Shown here: positions 25,476 to 58,751 of the stretch, in pieces
How positions within the stretch are numbered: the first letter of the stretch is position 1
Layout: the number at the start of each line of letters is the position of its first letter
Source: Cololabis saira
Lineage: Eukaryota; Chordata; Actinopteri; Beloniformes; Belonidae
Assembly: GCF_033807715.1 (NCBI RefSeq)
Contig: NC_084599.1
Location: 28,618,125-28,682,124, forward strand
DNA: 64,000 nt
Direction of reading: 5' to 3'
Position numbers and translations under genes: made by a program
Notes under the pieces: generated by a model
Seen by the model: the letters and a program-made list of their open reading frames with translations, nothing else
The model's database searches: none
What the model was told of the DNA's origin: nothing

Positions 25476-26254
25476 CAATTATCTATCGTTTAATATTACT
25501 GTCTCTTAAAAATGTGTAGTGTCTGTTGAAACGAGATAATTGACTCTACATCCCGGATGTTGCCTGTCACTTACATGTAGAAGAGAAAAACTTGTATGTG
25601 GTTTTTAAAACAAGTGGCCTTGCTGAAAACCACAGTCTCAATGTTCCACATTTAAAAAGCTTGTTGGTATAACATGTAACTTTAATGATATCTACGATTC
25701 ATCACATTTCATGTATGAAGTTTTTTATATATGAATAATATGTATTATTCATGAAGCAGGAATCTATGTGTCTCATGTGAGTAACAGAAAATACTCTCAT
25801 GGCAGCAGTGATGTTCGAAACTGTCACGGATGCGGTAAAGGGACATTGTGCATAGTGTGAATAGGAAAGTATCACAGTCAATTTGGTAAAATATGTCTTA
25901 AATAAAGCTGCTGTTTCCACTTTGGTCTTTGTCACCGTCTGTACTTTAGATTCTGTCCCTTTTCTTCCTTATAATCATTGAAAAAAAAAGAAAACAAGTG
26001 TTTCAAGTGCCTGTGCAATGTGCATAATGACATTTCTGAAACCACACACAGACGGGTCCAGGTGCAGGTGTTTCTTGAGCTTATGATTTTTTTTTAAACC
26101 CATAAATGAACACTGCATAGGCTCTCAAGAGTTCTGATTTCATACAGAGACCTCAAAAAGGCTGAAGCAAGGATCATAAGTGTGGTTCTTTGTAAGTGTA
26201 CCTTAGAGAAAAAGGTTAGATGGAAACTACTATATCAACTTTAGACCATTAAAA
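25476..26254. other. Non-coding stretch
   Basis: No recognisable gene or element was seen. Poly(A) and poly(T) runs occur near 25981 and 26090. Confidence 0.5.
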
Positions 26255-26790
26255 ATGGTTTTAGACTCTCACATATTGCTGCACATAAATCTGGAAAGAG
26301 ATACAGAGCCATTTCAAAGTCATTTGGAATTCAACATCCTCCAGTGAGGAAGATTATCAGCAACTGGGAAACATTCAAGTCAGTCGGAAATCTTTTCAGC
26401 AGTGGATGTCCCTTGCAGTGCTCCGGGAAATACCAAAGATCCAACATCTCAAACCTTGCAGGGCTCGCTGAGTAGTTCAAACGTTAGAGTGCAACAACAC
26501 ATGTAAAAGAAGGCTGAACACAGAGGATTTGTTTCAACAGGCTGCTAAAAGAAAGCAGGTCCTGTTTAAATAGATCATGGGAGCGAAATGGAGGTTCACA
26601 AAATGGCATCTGAACAAACCACACGTCCTAATCATAGGCGCTACTCAATTGAAGATTAGACATCATGATTGGTCAAAATCAAACAGCATTTCCAGCAAAA
26701 TAATCCTCAACCCCCCTGTCGAACATGGCAGAGGTGGAGTGGTGATGATCACAGGACCTGCGGACCAAACAAGAAAGTTTCCCCCAGTCT
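26255..26790 (+). pseudogene. Tc1-like transposase relic
   Basis: With stops and frameshifts, the + strand reads HKSGKRYRAISKSFGIQ (N-terminal helix-turn-helix), KIISNWETFKSVGN, FSSGCP, KWHLNKPHVL, a diverged DETKI-like region and PPVEHGRGGVVM. This is the order of motifs in Tc1 transposases. The catalytic acidic residues are not all preserved. It is inactive. Confidence 0.75.
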
Positions 26791-28254
26791 CGGGGTCCTT
26801 AACTTATTTTGTTGTCTATTATACAGCAAGATGTTTGGCTATCTTGATATATAAACATATGTCACAGTTGATAATCTTTTTATTCTCACCTCTAGTGAGT
26901 GTTTGCTTCTTTCTGACATACACGGCAGCTGCAATCTAGCTGTCTTTAAACTTTTTTGAAATATAAGAATTTAGTGGCTCGAATGGACTTAATTGAAACA
27001 TTATTGGGTATACAGAGGGAAAAGATATGCAGAAAGGGGCCACAGGCCAGGAGTTAAACCTAGGTTGCCTGCATGAGGACTGTAGCACAGCTGAGTGACC
27101 AAATTAGCACCCCTCTTGTGCCATTTTGAACTTTTGACCAGCTGAGATGATTCATTTGAATGTAAGTAATGTGTCTGAATGTGTTCTTATGAAGGTGTAA
27201 TATAGTTTTATGGTCAAGGATTTCACCAAGAAGGGATGAGTTGTATGTCGTGTTGTGTGTTGACTGTGTGGCCTCATTCCTTTGCATGAACTAAAATACT
27301 AAATGACTTGTGAGAGCTAAGTAATTTAAAAAATCTGTCTTTGTTCAGACTAACTGGGATTCAGCTGAATTTTTCCGCAACACAAGTATGACCCCAACTG
27401 TCTGACAGCTAAAGACTGGGTCAAAAGTGGGTCATGCTGCCGGTCAATGACTTGAAGCACTCCAAAAAGAATCTACATCCGATATCCTGAAAGATAAAAT
27501 AATGTAAACATTTAGCCAAGCTCCTCCACAACAATGTGAGACATAGATAAAGTAATACAGGAATAAGTTACTTCAAGATATTATTGTTGAAGGTGGATCT
27601 ACAATTTAGTGTAAGTGTAAGTATTGCCCCATGATTTATTTTTCTCTTTGGCTTCATATTTGTTTGATACACAACAGCATAGTGGAAAAAAAAGCTATAC
27701 GTTGTTGTTTTGAAGTTGTATAATACTAAGACTCGCCAGTAATGTGATTCAAATGCTTTCTGGATCCAGTGTTTAAGCTTTTATCATTTTTTACAGTGGC
27801 GGTTGAGCCGCCACAGGAAGTGACAAACAGCACTATCTTAACACTATCACTATCTTAACTGAAGCTAACTTTGATTTCTGCAACAACTTCAGTTTAACAA
27901 AGCAAAGCAGAAATATTTTAATCTAATCAGCATTTAGTTGCAAACTGGAAAGATAATCTGTCAGGAGGTGCAGCCTCCCACCTCTTTGAGGTAAAGACTC
28001 GTGTGCACTTTGCTGCTGCACTCTGTCTCCTAAACATATAGCGTGTTTGCATTTTGCACACCATAACGCCTACTGCTGCTGTATCAAGGTTTGTTGACAC
28101 CTGATGCTTTTTCATGCAGAATACATTTCTTTGAAGATGAACAGTAACATTCAGGGAAGTCTGCAGAGAACACTGCATAAAAGCACGTCAATACTTAAAC
28201 CACTCAAAAAGAAAAAAAGACAGACCTATCATCTATTATATGTATTGATAAGGT
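26791..28254. other. Non-coding stretch
   Basis: No gene or repeat boundary was recognised. The frames on the minus strand at 27060-27287 and 27927-28178 lack protein-like features. Confidence 0.5.
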
Positions 28255-28665
28255 ATTATTTTCTTCTTTGTGGACATTTTTAAACGTAGACTAAAAACTC
28301 ATCTCTTTGGTCTGTCTTTTAAGTAGCATCAAATTTTATAGTTTTATTCTGTTTAACATTTTTTTTAAAGGTATTTGTTTTATTTATTTATCTATTTCTT
28401 GTAATGTTTTTATTATTATATTTTATTGTTGTGGACTGAATATTTTTTAGCCTTAATCCTTGAACTTTTATCATTATTATGATATAATTTTAATTATTTT
28501 AATTAACTATATTGTATGTCAGTGTGCATTGGTCTCCCAGTTTTTATTTTTTTGTTTCTATTATGCTTATTTTTCAGTCAAAATGTCAAAGCACTTTGTA
28601 TTTCATGTACCTGGATGAAAGGTGCTATATACTGTAAATAAAATTTGATTGATTGATTTTGCAAT
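28255..28665 (+). mobile_element. LINE 3' end, L2-like
   Basis: The frame FFVDIFKRRLKTHLFGLSFK then stop is the usual C-terminal ending of L2-type fish LINEs. A long T-rich untranslated region follows, and the closing phrase GGTGCTATATACTGTAAATA plus TTGATTGATTGATT forms the tail. Everything 5' of this is absent. Confidence 0.7.
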
Positions 28666-30982
28666 CGATTCCCATGAGTCATGATAAGCATGTACTTGAC
28701 TTTTTCTTTTTTATCTTTACTTTATTATTACTTCATAGTTCATATTTGTTCTGAAATCTTTGTGTCTGCTGATGTAATAAAGTGTGTTTGGGATCATTGT
28801 CTTTTTGCATGACTCACTTTCAGTTGTAGTTATTTCTTTAACATTTTAAGTTCAAGGTTAACTCAAGGAGAAATGTGCTTAAGTCCTGACTTTGCAAAAC
28901 AAATCTCAACTGTCTTCCAGGAATCTTTACATGGTTTTACTTGCAGGAACTTGCGGGAACATCCATTAAGATTTTTTCATAACTGTCTCACTTGTCTGTA
29001 TTTTTTTTTAACAATTCAGCAAGTGAAGTCTTCGTCTCCACCTACCTGTTTCCTGCTTCCCAGGTTTGTGTGTATTTAAGTCCAGTAACAGCAAGCATCG
29101 GTTGTTTAATGCGTTGTTTCCTACCAAGCAACGAGAAAACATCCGGTAATGATGCCTTGAGCCTTGAAACCACCTTTCAACTATTATCATTCATCACATC
29201 GTATTGTGCAGATGATGCATAGCTTTCCTTCTCATATTTACATTTTCGTCAGTGGGAGTGGAACATTTGTTTCATTTGTCACCTGCTAAATGCTCCCATG
29301 GTTCTTTTTCAGCATATTAGGAGGAAAATGTATAGATTAAATTGAAGCCTGGATAAATATTTTCATTTCAACCTTAATTGTTTCATACTTGGACTAAAAG
29401 TAAACCTTAACAGTCAGAATTTATGAGATTAAAGATGAAAATAATCTGCTGCTGGTCTTTAGTGCCAGGTTGTTACAGCAGTCTGTTCAATAAAGACTTC
29501 AACAAGAAATCAATCAAATTCTGTTCAGCTTTCTTTAAGCACACCCCACCTCAAACTTAAAATGTCAAATAAGATCAAATATTATAGACTTACAATGTAG
29601 CAGCTCTTCAGTCAACCAGAATTCCCTGTGTTTGATCATCAAAACACCATTAAAACACTGTTAAAACAGCGTTAAAAACATACTTTTACAAACTGACGGT
29701 AACAAACAGTAACTTGCACATCAAAAACTCATAACTTAGCCACTATAATAACGAATAATACATAAATAATAATAATGTAATAATCCTTGTATATATCACG
29801 AGAACGGATCCCATTGACTTCGCATAGTACAATATCCGTGGTGCTCACACGGAATTATACCATTTCCGTGTTGGTGGCACGGAAAATAGTGGTAAGAGGT
29901 CGTGGACATTTCACGGATTTTTGTGAGATCAGGTTGGTCAGAAATGATCTTCGCCCACATCACCATAGATATTGTTGCTTTCCATGTTGCAAAGGCTTGT
30001 TTGTTCTTGTTATCTTGAAATGTTCATTTGATAAAGACTTGGTGAAAGGGTGTTGGTAAAGGCTTAAAATTTAATCCATCCACGCGAGATGACAACCCCT
30101 CCATTTACAAAGCAGATCAAATGTTTCATGTTTTTTGAAGGTCAAACTCACTGGGGTAGTGTGAATGAGAAGTGTAACCCCAATTAAACTGGAAAACGCA
30201 TTAGTGTGGATGAAGCCTTGATGATTCATGCGGATACCTAGTAAAGCAACCTTTTAAAGGAGGTCTTCACAGTTCTGTTCACAGCAGCCAAATTTAGTGG
30301 GTGAGGTCAACCGCTCATATACTCTTCTCCTCCCTTTTCTGAAGAGTGTGTGAGAACTTTTTGGGCTATCCATGTAGGATGAACAGTACATCTGGAATTA
30401 TATGATTTTGGCTCAAAATAAGGACATACAGTATAGGCTATAGGATATACCTCTGTGTTTTATAGTTGGTTGTTGATTCAGACATACACATATATACACT
30501 TAAGCATAGTTTTGTTTATTGTTTCTTCTTGCTTGTTTGTTTTCAATACTGTTGTCTTCATTACTCACTCCGTGTTTGGCGTTCAGCTCAAACCAAGAGA
30601 ACTACAAAGATTGATGTGTATATATATTGAGTTGTGCAGTTTTATGTTTTTATCAATCACAAATCCCTATTTTAGTTTACTGATGTTTCAAGATGCCATT
30701 TCTTCACATCCCGCAACTCTACCCTGCCCTGCACTAGTGGAAGCCTTACTCTCACTGTATTTTTATTCTTCATACTTTATATACTTTGTTGACCTGAGAG
30801 TCCCGTCTCCACTTGTTGCCTTTACAGGCACATTCTCACTTCTCTATTTTCACTGAAACTGTCCTAACCTTCCCTTTTTTAAAAGCAAAACATCTCCAAC
30901 ACAGTACTTGGTATGCTGGTGTGCCATTTCTCACAAGCTTGTTGTCATTTTGTGGTCACTTTGCTCAAAACTGGAGCGTTTA
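28666..30982. other. Non-coding stretch with a CACGGA-rich patch
   Basis: No gene was recognised. Between about 29805 and 29920 the motif CACGGA or its complement TCCGTG recurs at least five times in both orientations, probably the end of an unclassified repeat. Confidence 0.45.
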
Positions 30983-30999
30983 CTGCCCCCTGGTGGCAG
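30983..30999 (-). promoter_or_regulatory. Strong CTCF-like binding motif
   Basis: On the minus strand CTGCCACCAGGGGGCAG contains the CTCF core CCACCAGGGGGCA without mismatch. It lies in the intergenic stretch between the ITIM receptor gene and il12rb1, so it could mark a domain boundary or loop anchor. The motif is visible. Occupancy is inference. Confidence 0.5.
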
Positions 31000-31664
31000 G
31001 GAGTGGCTGTAATTGACTCCTTGGCAGAAATCATCCAAACGCAAGGTGGCAGCTTCTTCCTATTATATGAAACATTGACGGCCACATTGTGAGACTACTC
31101 AAAATGAAACAAATCAGTGACTCGATCCTGCCATCTGCAGGGAGATCTGCGCTGTAACAGGTGTGAGGTCAGTCATACAAAGATTTAATGGAGGAAACCA
31201 GAAACGAGGCTTGGTAAGCTTTCTTAATAATGAGGGCTCCTCTATCTAAAGTGCTGCTAGGAAATCAAACACAACAGGTACAGTGAACAAACTGGTATCT
31301 TGAAAGTTATCCAGATGACAACACATACCTGTCAGCTCCTCAATCTTCTACTCATGTAATTTCATCCATATCTTCAGTCTGTGAACAACCTGCTCTCCTG
31401 TTTTAAGTCACACCCTCCAGTTGTGCAACCCAGGCTGAATCAACACTGGATGAAAGCAATCTTTACAGTAAATTTGGGATGCACCATCCATGTCTATTAT
31501 TGACCTGACATTTGAGTGCAGCAGTTTCACTCAGAAGCAGGCAGGACCATAGCACCTTATACAGATCCGATCAGTAGAAACTTCTGATCTGTGAATAGAC
31601 CCTTTTTGTGTTTGTAAACAATGATGACGTAGAACCTATGCGCGCGCATTTTGGCAACGGAACT

Positions 31665-31817
31665 ATGGCGGAGATGAACAACTTGTCAAGCTATGCAAGG
31701 GGATTATCAACTAAAGATCGCAAATTTTACCTTAACAAGTTGACTTTGACAAATGGTGTCCGACTTCCAGATCCGTGTTCTATTAATGAGTGGGTTGAAG
31801 ACGTTAGCAAGTGGCCA
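31665..31817 (+). pseudogene. N-terminal fragment of a transposon ORF (YqaJ-protein type)
   Basis: From ATG at 31665 the frame reads MAEMNNLSSYARGLSTKD, then KFYLNKLTLTNGVRLPDP and WVEDVSKWP. I recall this block at the start of fish transposon proteins that carry a YqaJ-type nuclease domain. Homology stops at 31817. After that the frame runs into the captured exon in the wrong frame and ends at 31898. Confidence 0.6.
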
Positions 31818-31824
31818 AATGGGT

Positions 31825-32125
31825 TGTCGTCCCGGGGCGGTCCCTCCCCACTCACCACGGAGCTGCGGAGCCTCCAACCCGGACTGAGAGGGTCATGAGC
31901 AGCCAGCGGATCCCCGAGCTCCTGGAGCGGCCCTGGAGGTTCTGGAGCGGCTCCGGCCGGCCCTGGAGAGCCTGCGGCGGCAGGTGGAGCGGGTGTGCGG
32001 GGTCCCCGGGGCCGGAGGGATCCCCGGGGACCCCGCCGGCTTCTCCGACCGCTTCCTCCTCAAGTTCCTGCGGGCCAGAGACTTCGATGTCCCGCTGTCC
32101 CTGAAGGTACGAGCCGCCGCAGGAG
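31825..32125 (+). pseudogene. Captured exon 1 of a ttpa-like CRAL-TRIO gene
   Basis: In the frame that includes 31927-32106, the sequence reads LEVLERLRPALESLRRQVER and then SDRFLLKFLRARDFDVPLSLK. This is the N-terminal helical region before the CRAL-TRIO lipid-binding domain of alpha-tocopherol transfer protein (human TTPA has FLLRFLRARDFDLDLAWR). The block ends at a splice donor GTACGAG exactly where human TTPA exon 1 ends (after codon 68), and about 19 bases of intron follow. A candidate ATG at 31895 is in another frame, so at least one indel has broken the copy. The retained donor and intron indicate capture from DNA, not from mRNA. GC content is far above the surroundings. Confidence 0.75.
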
Positions 32126-32229
32126 CACCGGTTGCTCTGAAATGGTTGTGATCCTGTCGGAATCCTATAAAACTTTAGTCCGCCGGTGGAATAGCGATTC
32201 GTACAACCGTATACGCAACAACCAGACAT
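32125..32229 (-). pseudogene. Truncated THAP-domain start (transposase N-terminus)
   Basis: On the minus strand, from ATG at 32229: MSGCCVYGCTNRYSTGGLKF, then YRIPTGSQPFQSNR. The CxxxC spacing followed by aromatic residues and KFYRIP is typical of the first half of a THAP zinc finger. The domain is cut where the captured sequence begins, before the CxxH half, so it cannot fold. Confidence 0.7.
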
Positions 32230-32352
32230 GTTGATGCTGGGAAAAGTTTGTTAAATGCTTGCTTTCAGTCAGAACTGCTGGAGAACAACGCCACTTCTGT
32301 TGCCAAGATGCGCATGCAACATTATGTGACGTAGGCTGGAAAAAGGGTCTAT

Positions 32353-34723
32353 AAAAACCTCATCATGCACAGTCATTCAAGAAGATACATTTTGTTATGC
32401 TATTAATTGTTCTAAAAAAACTGCTGCAACTGGTTGTAGGTTGACCTGGAGGTGTCTGAGGAAGAAACTTACAAGCATACAAGAACAGTGAAAAGTCCAT
32501 CCATCCTTTAACTTCTGCTTCATCTGAGTCTGGGACATGGAAATGAGAAGCCTAAGCAAAAAGGCCCAGATCGTATCCTAATCATTTTCTCTGTTCTCAT
32601 ACCAGAGTTTTTCCCTCAGCAACCACTGGCACTACAGCCCGCTTTGTCTATTGATACCTGTTGACTATTTCCAGAGTCCCACAAGCTAACCAAGCTTAAC
32701 GCGACCCTTTCTTCAGCACGACAGCCTCTTACACCTGTGTTGTTCCCACTGGGTTTTACGATTGCTGCTAAAACAGGCACCAAAGACTTTGCGGATGCAA
32801 CTCTGGTCAGCTGACTCAACGATGGCGGCGTGGGACATGACCCATTCAGATTCAATGTCCCCAAGTTCTGTTGGAGGTGAGAACTGAAGTTCTTTTTCAA
32901 AGGTTACTCTGCCCAACACTGCCAGAAAACCCTTACTATACGTTTGTATTTATCGAGTATGCAGGGCAGCCTCGCCTGTCCTCTGATTCAACTCTCCACC
33001 ACTCGGCAGATTAGCTTCTTTCTTTACCAGAGTGTCCAAAACATACAGCCAAATATCCAAAAACATGACCATGTGGTCTGGCATCAAACTGCAGCATATG
33101 GTGTCCTGATTCTACCTGTACTTAAGGACGCCTTTATGTTTGGACTTGGCCTACGTTAATAACGTCACATTCTGATTTGATCAGAACGAATGTAAGGTAA
33201 TTTTAGTAAGCATCAAAAGTTTAGCATGAGCCAAGCCAAGCGAAAATGGATAACTTGTAGTAAATTAACTAAGATCGTGGGCTCCATCTGGCTTCAAGGC
33301 CTGCTCTTTCCACCTTTGCAACATGGCGGCTTGCAGTATGATTTAAAAGAGGTTTCAGAGGGCCTCTTCAGAAATCCTGTGGGTGATGTGACAGGGCGTT
33401 TCTCCACCTCTTCTTGTATAGTCAGTGTCTAGGATGTATACTTGTACAACTGGGACCATATTAGGGACATGAAACCCACCATACATACTCTCAAATATCT
33501 TCTAGATCATCTTGGAGTATTTCATCTGTGTAAGTGGTCATTGTGATTTGAGGGTTGGGTCATTATAAAACAAATTGTTATTTTAATCTGTTCCATCTGC
33601 TGTTTTCCTTTTTATAGTGCATTTCATTAATCCTAATTTCATTCATGCATAAAGGGCATATTGGTTACACTCAGTGGTTATACTGTCCATTAAGTTTCAT
33701 TTCTAGAAATTTACAATGAAGCTATGATGTGTCCTGCTGGTTTTAGAATTTTTTTTGTAAAACTTGCATGTGCACAGGGCGTATGACATCTTTGTAATAT
33801 GAAAGCGCAAGTGATTTACCTTGAAACTGCATAAATGGGAAATGAGAAAATGAATGAGGATGCAAGATAAGGAAGACTCAGAGAAATGTTTTTGCAAGCC
33901 GCAGCGTGACCTGAAGTACAGTAAGTTACTATCATATCAAAGAGAAATCACATGCTCTTTCATGCACATTCATTTACAAAGGTTTTATATATCAGGATAT
34001 AAGAATGATAATAACAACAACTAATAATTAGAGGGTGAATAGCGGTCAGGTGTTGTTAACCAAATGCACTGTTAGGAGCCTAAATTGTTAGGATGCTTGT
34101 CAACACAATGCCAAAGAGAAAAGACATCAGCACCGAACTGAAACAATGCCCGCATTAATGTTTTCATTTTGAAATACAAAACCATTCATTTTACACAGAG
34201 TACACTTAAAACCAATCATTGTAAAAGAAAGTTATAGATCACAGAAACTGAAAAATAAAAATGTTAACTCATTTCACATGTTTTTTTTTATCAAACTAGG
34301 AAAAATTAGAAAAATGTATAAATTTCCCATTGATTAAAAAAAAAAAACTCATAATGTTGTGCCAGTCATGCTGTTGACACATTACACAACATGTAGGAGT
34401 CTCTGTTCTTTTGCTGTAGTTTCCAGAGTTTTCTCCAGTTTCTTTGAAGGGGTTCATCAAGAGTAAACTCCTGTAAAGCATATAAAATATCAACAAATTA
34501 CATTAAAGAGTCCCACAAACAATTGCTGTTGTGTCTGTCTACCAGTGTGACAAACGCAACCTCCCCCCTCCCCTGACAGTTGTGGTTTTGCTCTCACGTA
34601 TAAGTTGAGACACTTGAAACTCCTGTGACATTTCTGAGAAAGGCATTTGAGTTACACGAATCCAGGTTAGGTTCGACTGTCTTACAACTGATAATCATCG
34701 TACAAGACTTTTTATTACACCTC
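32353..34723. other. Non-coding stretch upstream of il12rb1
   Basis: No gene was recognised. Around 33320-33410 a short piece (AACATGGCGGC...CCTGTGGGTGATGTGACAGG) resembles part of the dispersed repeat at 50505-50590. The last few hundred bases should include the il12rb1 promoter. No definite element was identified. Confidence 0.5.
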
Positions 34724-56239
<21,516 letters not shown>

Positions 56240-56486
56240 AGGGACCTAATGTTCTTGATGCTTCACTGCACAAAACGGACAAACAAGCTGACCTATTTGT
56301 TGTATTCGTGGAGAATTTTCTTCCTTTAAAGTGGAGTAGGTGATGCATGGACAATTCAAAAAAACAAGATGAATTTTTATACTATACAACCAAAATCAGC
56401 CTCTTCCTTCAAATCTCTTTCACAATTACACCTTCTTGTGTTGACGAGGCGTAATTGAAAATGCACTACCAGGAACTTACCAATGT

Positions 56487-56492
56487 AATAAA
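56487..56492 (+). terminator. Polyadenylation signal of il12rb1
   Basis: AATAAA lies 248 bases after the il12rb1 stop codon, the first such hexamer downstream. Confidence 0.6.
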
Positions 56493-56956
56493 ATATAGCC
56501 ACTGTCAGCATACAGTATAGGCAAGATACCCATATAACCACTGAGCGTGTTTGCTCTCCCAGTGCAACGTGTTTACAATGTCACTGACAACTAATGGAAG
56601 CTCCACCACTAACTGTTTGCCAACAGCACTTGTCATGGGCAGATCCAATTATTTTATTTAGCCAAAGAAGAGGGTCTTATCAATCGTTGAACCTCAGATT
56701 CAGGAGGAACAATGCAGGTTCTGGCTGGGAGTCCAAGACCAGCTCTGCACCCTCCCTGGGCTCCTGGAGGTGGCATGGAAGATTGCACAACCAATTCACT
56801 AAGGGCCAATAATAATAATTAAGCTTTGTGGACTCATAAAAGCCATGGGACATGGATATTTTGTGGGAGACATGCTTTAAGAGTTTACGGGTACTGGGTC
56901 AATTGCAATGGGCTATTTATCCCCAATTCAAACGGCCTGCAACAAGGGTAGTAAGT

Positions 56957-57200
56957 CAGGCCCTGTTTACACGGAGAAAAAACGGTGGTGTTTTCATGCG
57001 TTTTGGCCGTTCGTTTACACGAAAACAGAGCTCAAAGCCCCCAAAAACGATCATTTCTGAAAACTCCGGCCAAAGTGGAGATTTTTAAAAACTCCGTCTT
57101 CACGTTTGCTTGTAAACGGAGGGAAACGGAGATTTAGGCTTCAGAACGTCACATTATGCTACAGAAACGTCACCTGCGTCATGAGGGCGACCTGTGTTTA
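56957..57200 (+). repeat. MITE end of the CAGGCCCTGTTTACAC type
   Basis: CAGGCCCTGTTTACACGGAG starts a stretch rich in AAACGG and TTTACACG motifs, typical of a non-autonomous hAT-type fish element by memory. No matching right terminus was found before the next MITE at 57331, so it is probably truncated. Confidence 0.6.
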
Positions 57201-57330
57201 CAATTAGTTTGGCCACCGTCAATATTTTCTTGTATTTTACCTGTTTTATATTCTAAAGTCACACTTAAAAGTAACTCCACTTCTCTGTCACTCTAAACGA
57301 AAGACTCTCGTTCCGTCTTGGAAGTAAAGC

Positions 57331-57430
57331 ATGATTTATGGTCCCGCGTTAAATCGACGCAGAACCTACGGCGTAGGGTACGCGGCGACGCTCGCTGTAC
57401 GGTGCGCGTCGCCGCGCATCGCCGCGAACC
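57331..57430 (+). repeat. Dispersed MITE-like repeat, copy 5
   Basis: ATTTATGGTCCCGCGTTAAA followed by CCTACGGCGTAGGGTACGCG matches the family at 98-190. The GC-rich CGTCGCCGCG extension is also shared with 36500-36530. Confidence 0.75.
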
Positions 57431-58079
57431 CTACTGCCCCTGCAACTCAAACAAAAATAAACAAACGTTACTGGATCGATATGTGCTTTTTGAATGGTCA
57501 CTTACTTAACTGTATTTTTTTTAAATAATGTATTTGCATGTTTTTATTTAAACTATAATTGTGTGTAAAACTTGTTTTATTATTTACTCACAGTATGTTT
57601 CAGTTGTCATTGAGTAAAGATTACATGAAAGCAACTGGGAAACAGTCTACGAGAGCAAAATATTTAACCACTCTCCTGCTTTTTAATTGCACTTGGTCAA
57701 CAAATCTTTTTTATTTATATAAGGGACAAAAAAGACTCCTGTTTCATACTTTGGTTAATCTGTGTTTTGGTATGTACTGTATTTACAAGCTCGATTTTTC
57801 AAAGGAAACTTGCTGACTGTAAGTTTGTTAAACATTTTTAGTTATTAAAAGTGAATCTGAATTTGCTTTAATTACATTAAGCATTGCGGTCTTGGACTGT
57901 AGGCAGCTCTTTATGCAAATCAGCAACATATTATGAATTAAAACTAGATACCTCAAATTTTACTGCTCCAAATAGTGGTCCCATGACAATCCAGGGAACA
58001 AAACTAAAAATGCAAGAACAAAGCATAGAGTGCACATATGTTGATGAAGCTTTAAGTCACTTGACACCTCTGTGTCTTA
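57431..58079. other. Non-coding stretch
   Basis: No gene recognised. The frame at 57559-57816 has no protein-like motif. Confidence 0.5.
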
Positions 58080-58690
58080 AGAAAGGCTTTGGAGCCCCTT
58101 TTTCTTTGCATAGTGCTGTATTGGAACACGACCACTGTATGTCAATCAAAGTCGGTTGTGGCAACCAAGTGCCAACCATCTAACTTCCGGGTTGGGTTAC
58201 ATGTGGAACAAAGATTTGTTGTAGTTCCTCATCTTATCTCTAGAGGCTCGCTGCAAAAGCGGGTCAATATCCATTGACTCCCATTTTAAAATATCCAACC
58301 TTAGAGCAGTATCAAACATATTTGAAGCCCAGTTCAAAAAACAATTTTGTTCTAAATTGTTAGATTTCACACCCATAACGACTCTGAGGGGTGGGAATTT
58401 TATTGTACCATGCCAGGTGAATTTATATAAAGCAATATATTTATTTCCTATAGGATTGATTGACAGCTCAGCCAATGATTAACCACTATCCCTTCTTTAT
58501 CTGTAATCGTGTAATCGTTGCAATGCAAGTTTATTTCTATAGCACAATTCAACAACAAGGTGATTCAAAATTGCAAACGCACTATTTGATTTCACAGTCG
58601 AGTATGTTCAGCTGTAAGAGTCTGCCGGCAACTCTGCAATAGGGATCCACCAAAGGAGCTGGTAGCCAAAGCTGACTTTGATTGACATAT
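58080..58690 (+). repeat. Dispersed repeat, copy B
   Basis: Second copy of the repeat described at 49880-50600. A short LINE tail piece (GCAAGTTTATTTCTATAGC at 58526) lies inside it, the same tail as at 54970. Confidence 0.7.
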
Positions 58691-58751
58691 AGTGGGCTCT
58701 TTTCAGAAACCAATGTCCCATTGGTTTCTGAAAAGAGCCCACTATATGTCA
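58683..58751. repeat. Perfect 33-bp inverted repeat with 3-base loop
   Basis: The arm 58683-58715 (TGACATATAGTGGGCTCTTT then 13 more) is repeated exactly in inverse at 58719-58751, with only TCC between. All 33 base pairs match. The left arm lies at the end of dispersed repeat copy B. It may be a recent template-switch duplication, or a source of a hairpin RNA if transcribed. Confidence 0.95.

Larger units (their letters stand above)
31595..32352. mobile_element. ISL2EU-like DNA transposon carrying a captured host exon
   Basis: The ends ATAGACCCTTTTT (31595-31607) and its inverse (32340-32352) form a 13-bp terminal inverted repeat that starts with AT, which may itself be the 2-bp target duplication. 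Inside, the left arm has the start of a conserved transposon ORF (31665-31817, +) and the right arm has the start of a THAP-domain ORF (32229-32125, -). The two start inward, as the two genes of an ISL2EU element would. The centre has been replaced by about 300 bp of GC-rich host sequence that looks like exon 1 of a tocopherol transfer protein gene. Length is 758 bp. It cannot make its own transposase. Confidence 0.75.

Noticed and set aside
31852..32229. A 125-codon minus-strand frame with a THAP start and Pro/Gly-rich end
   Set aside because: Only the first 35 codons are THAP-like. The rest is the antisense of the captured ttpa-like exon.
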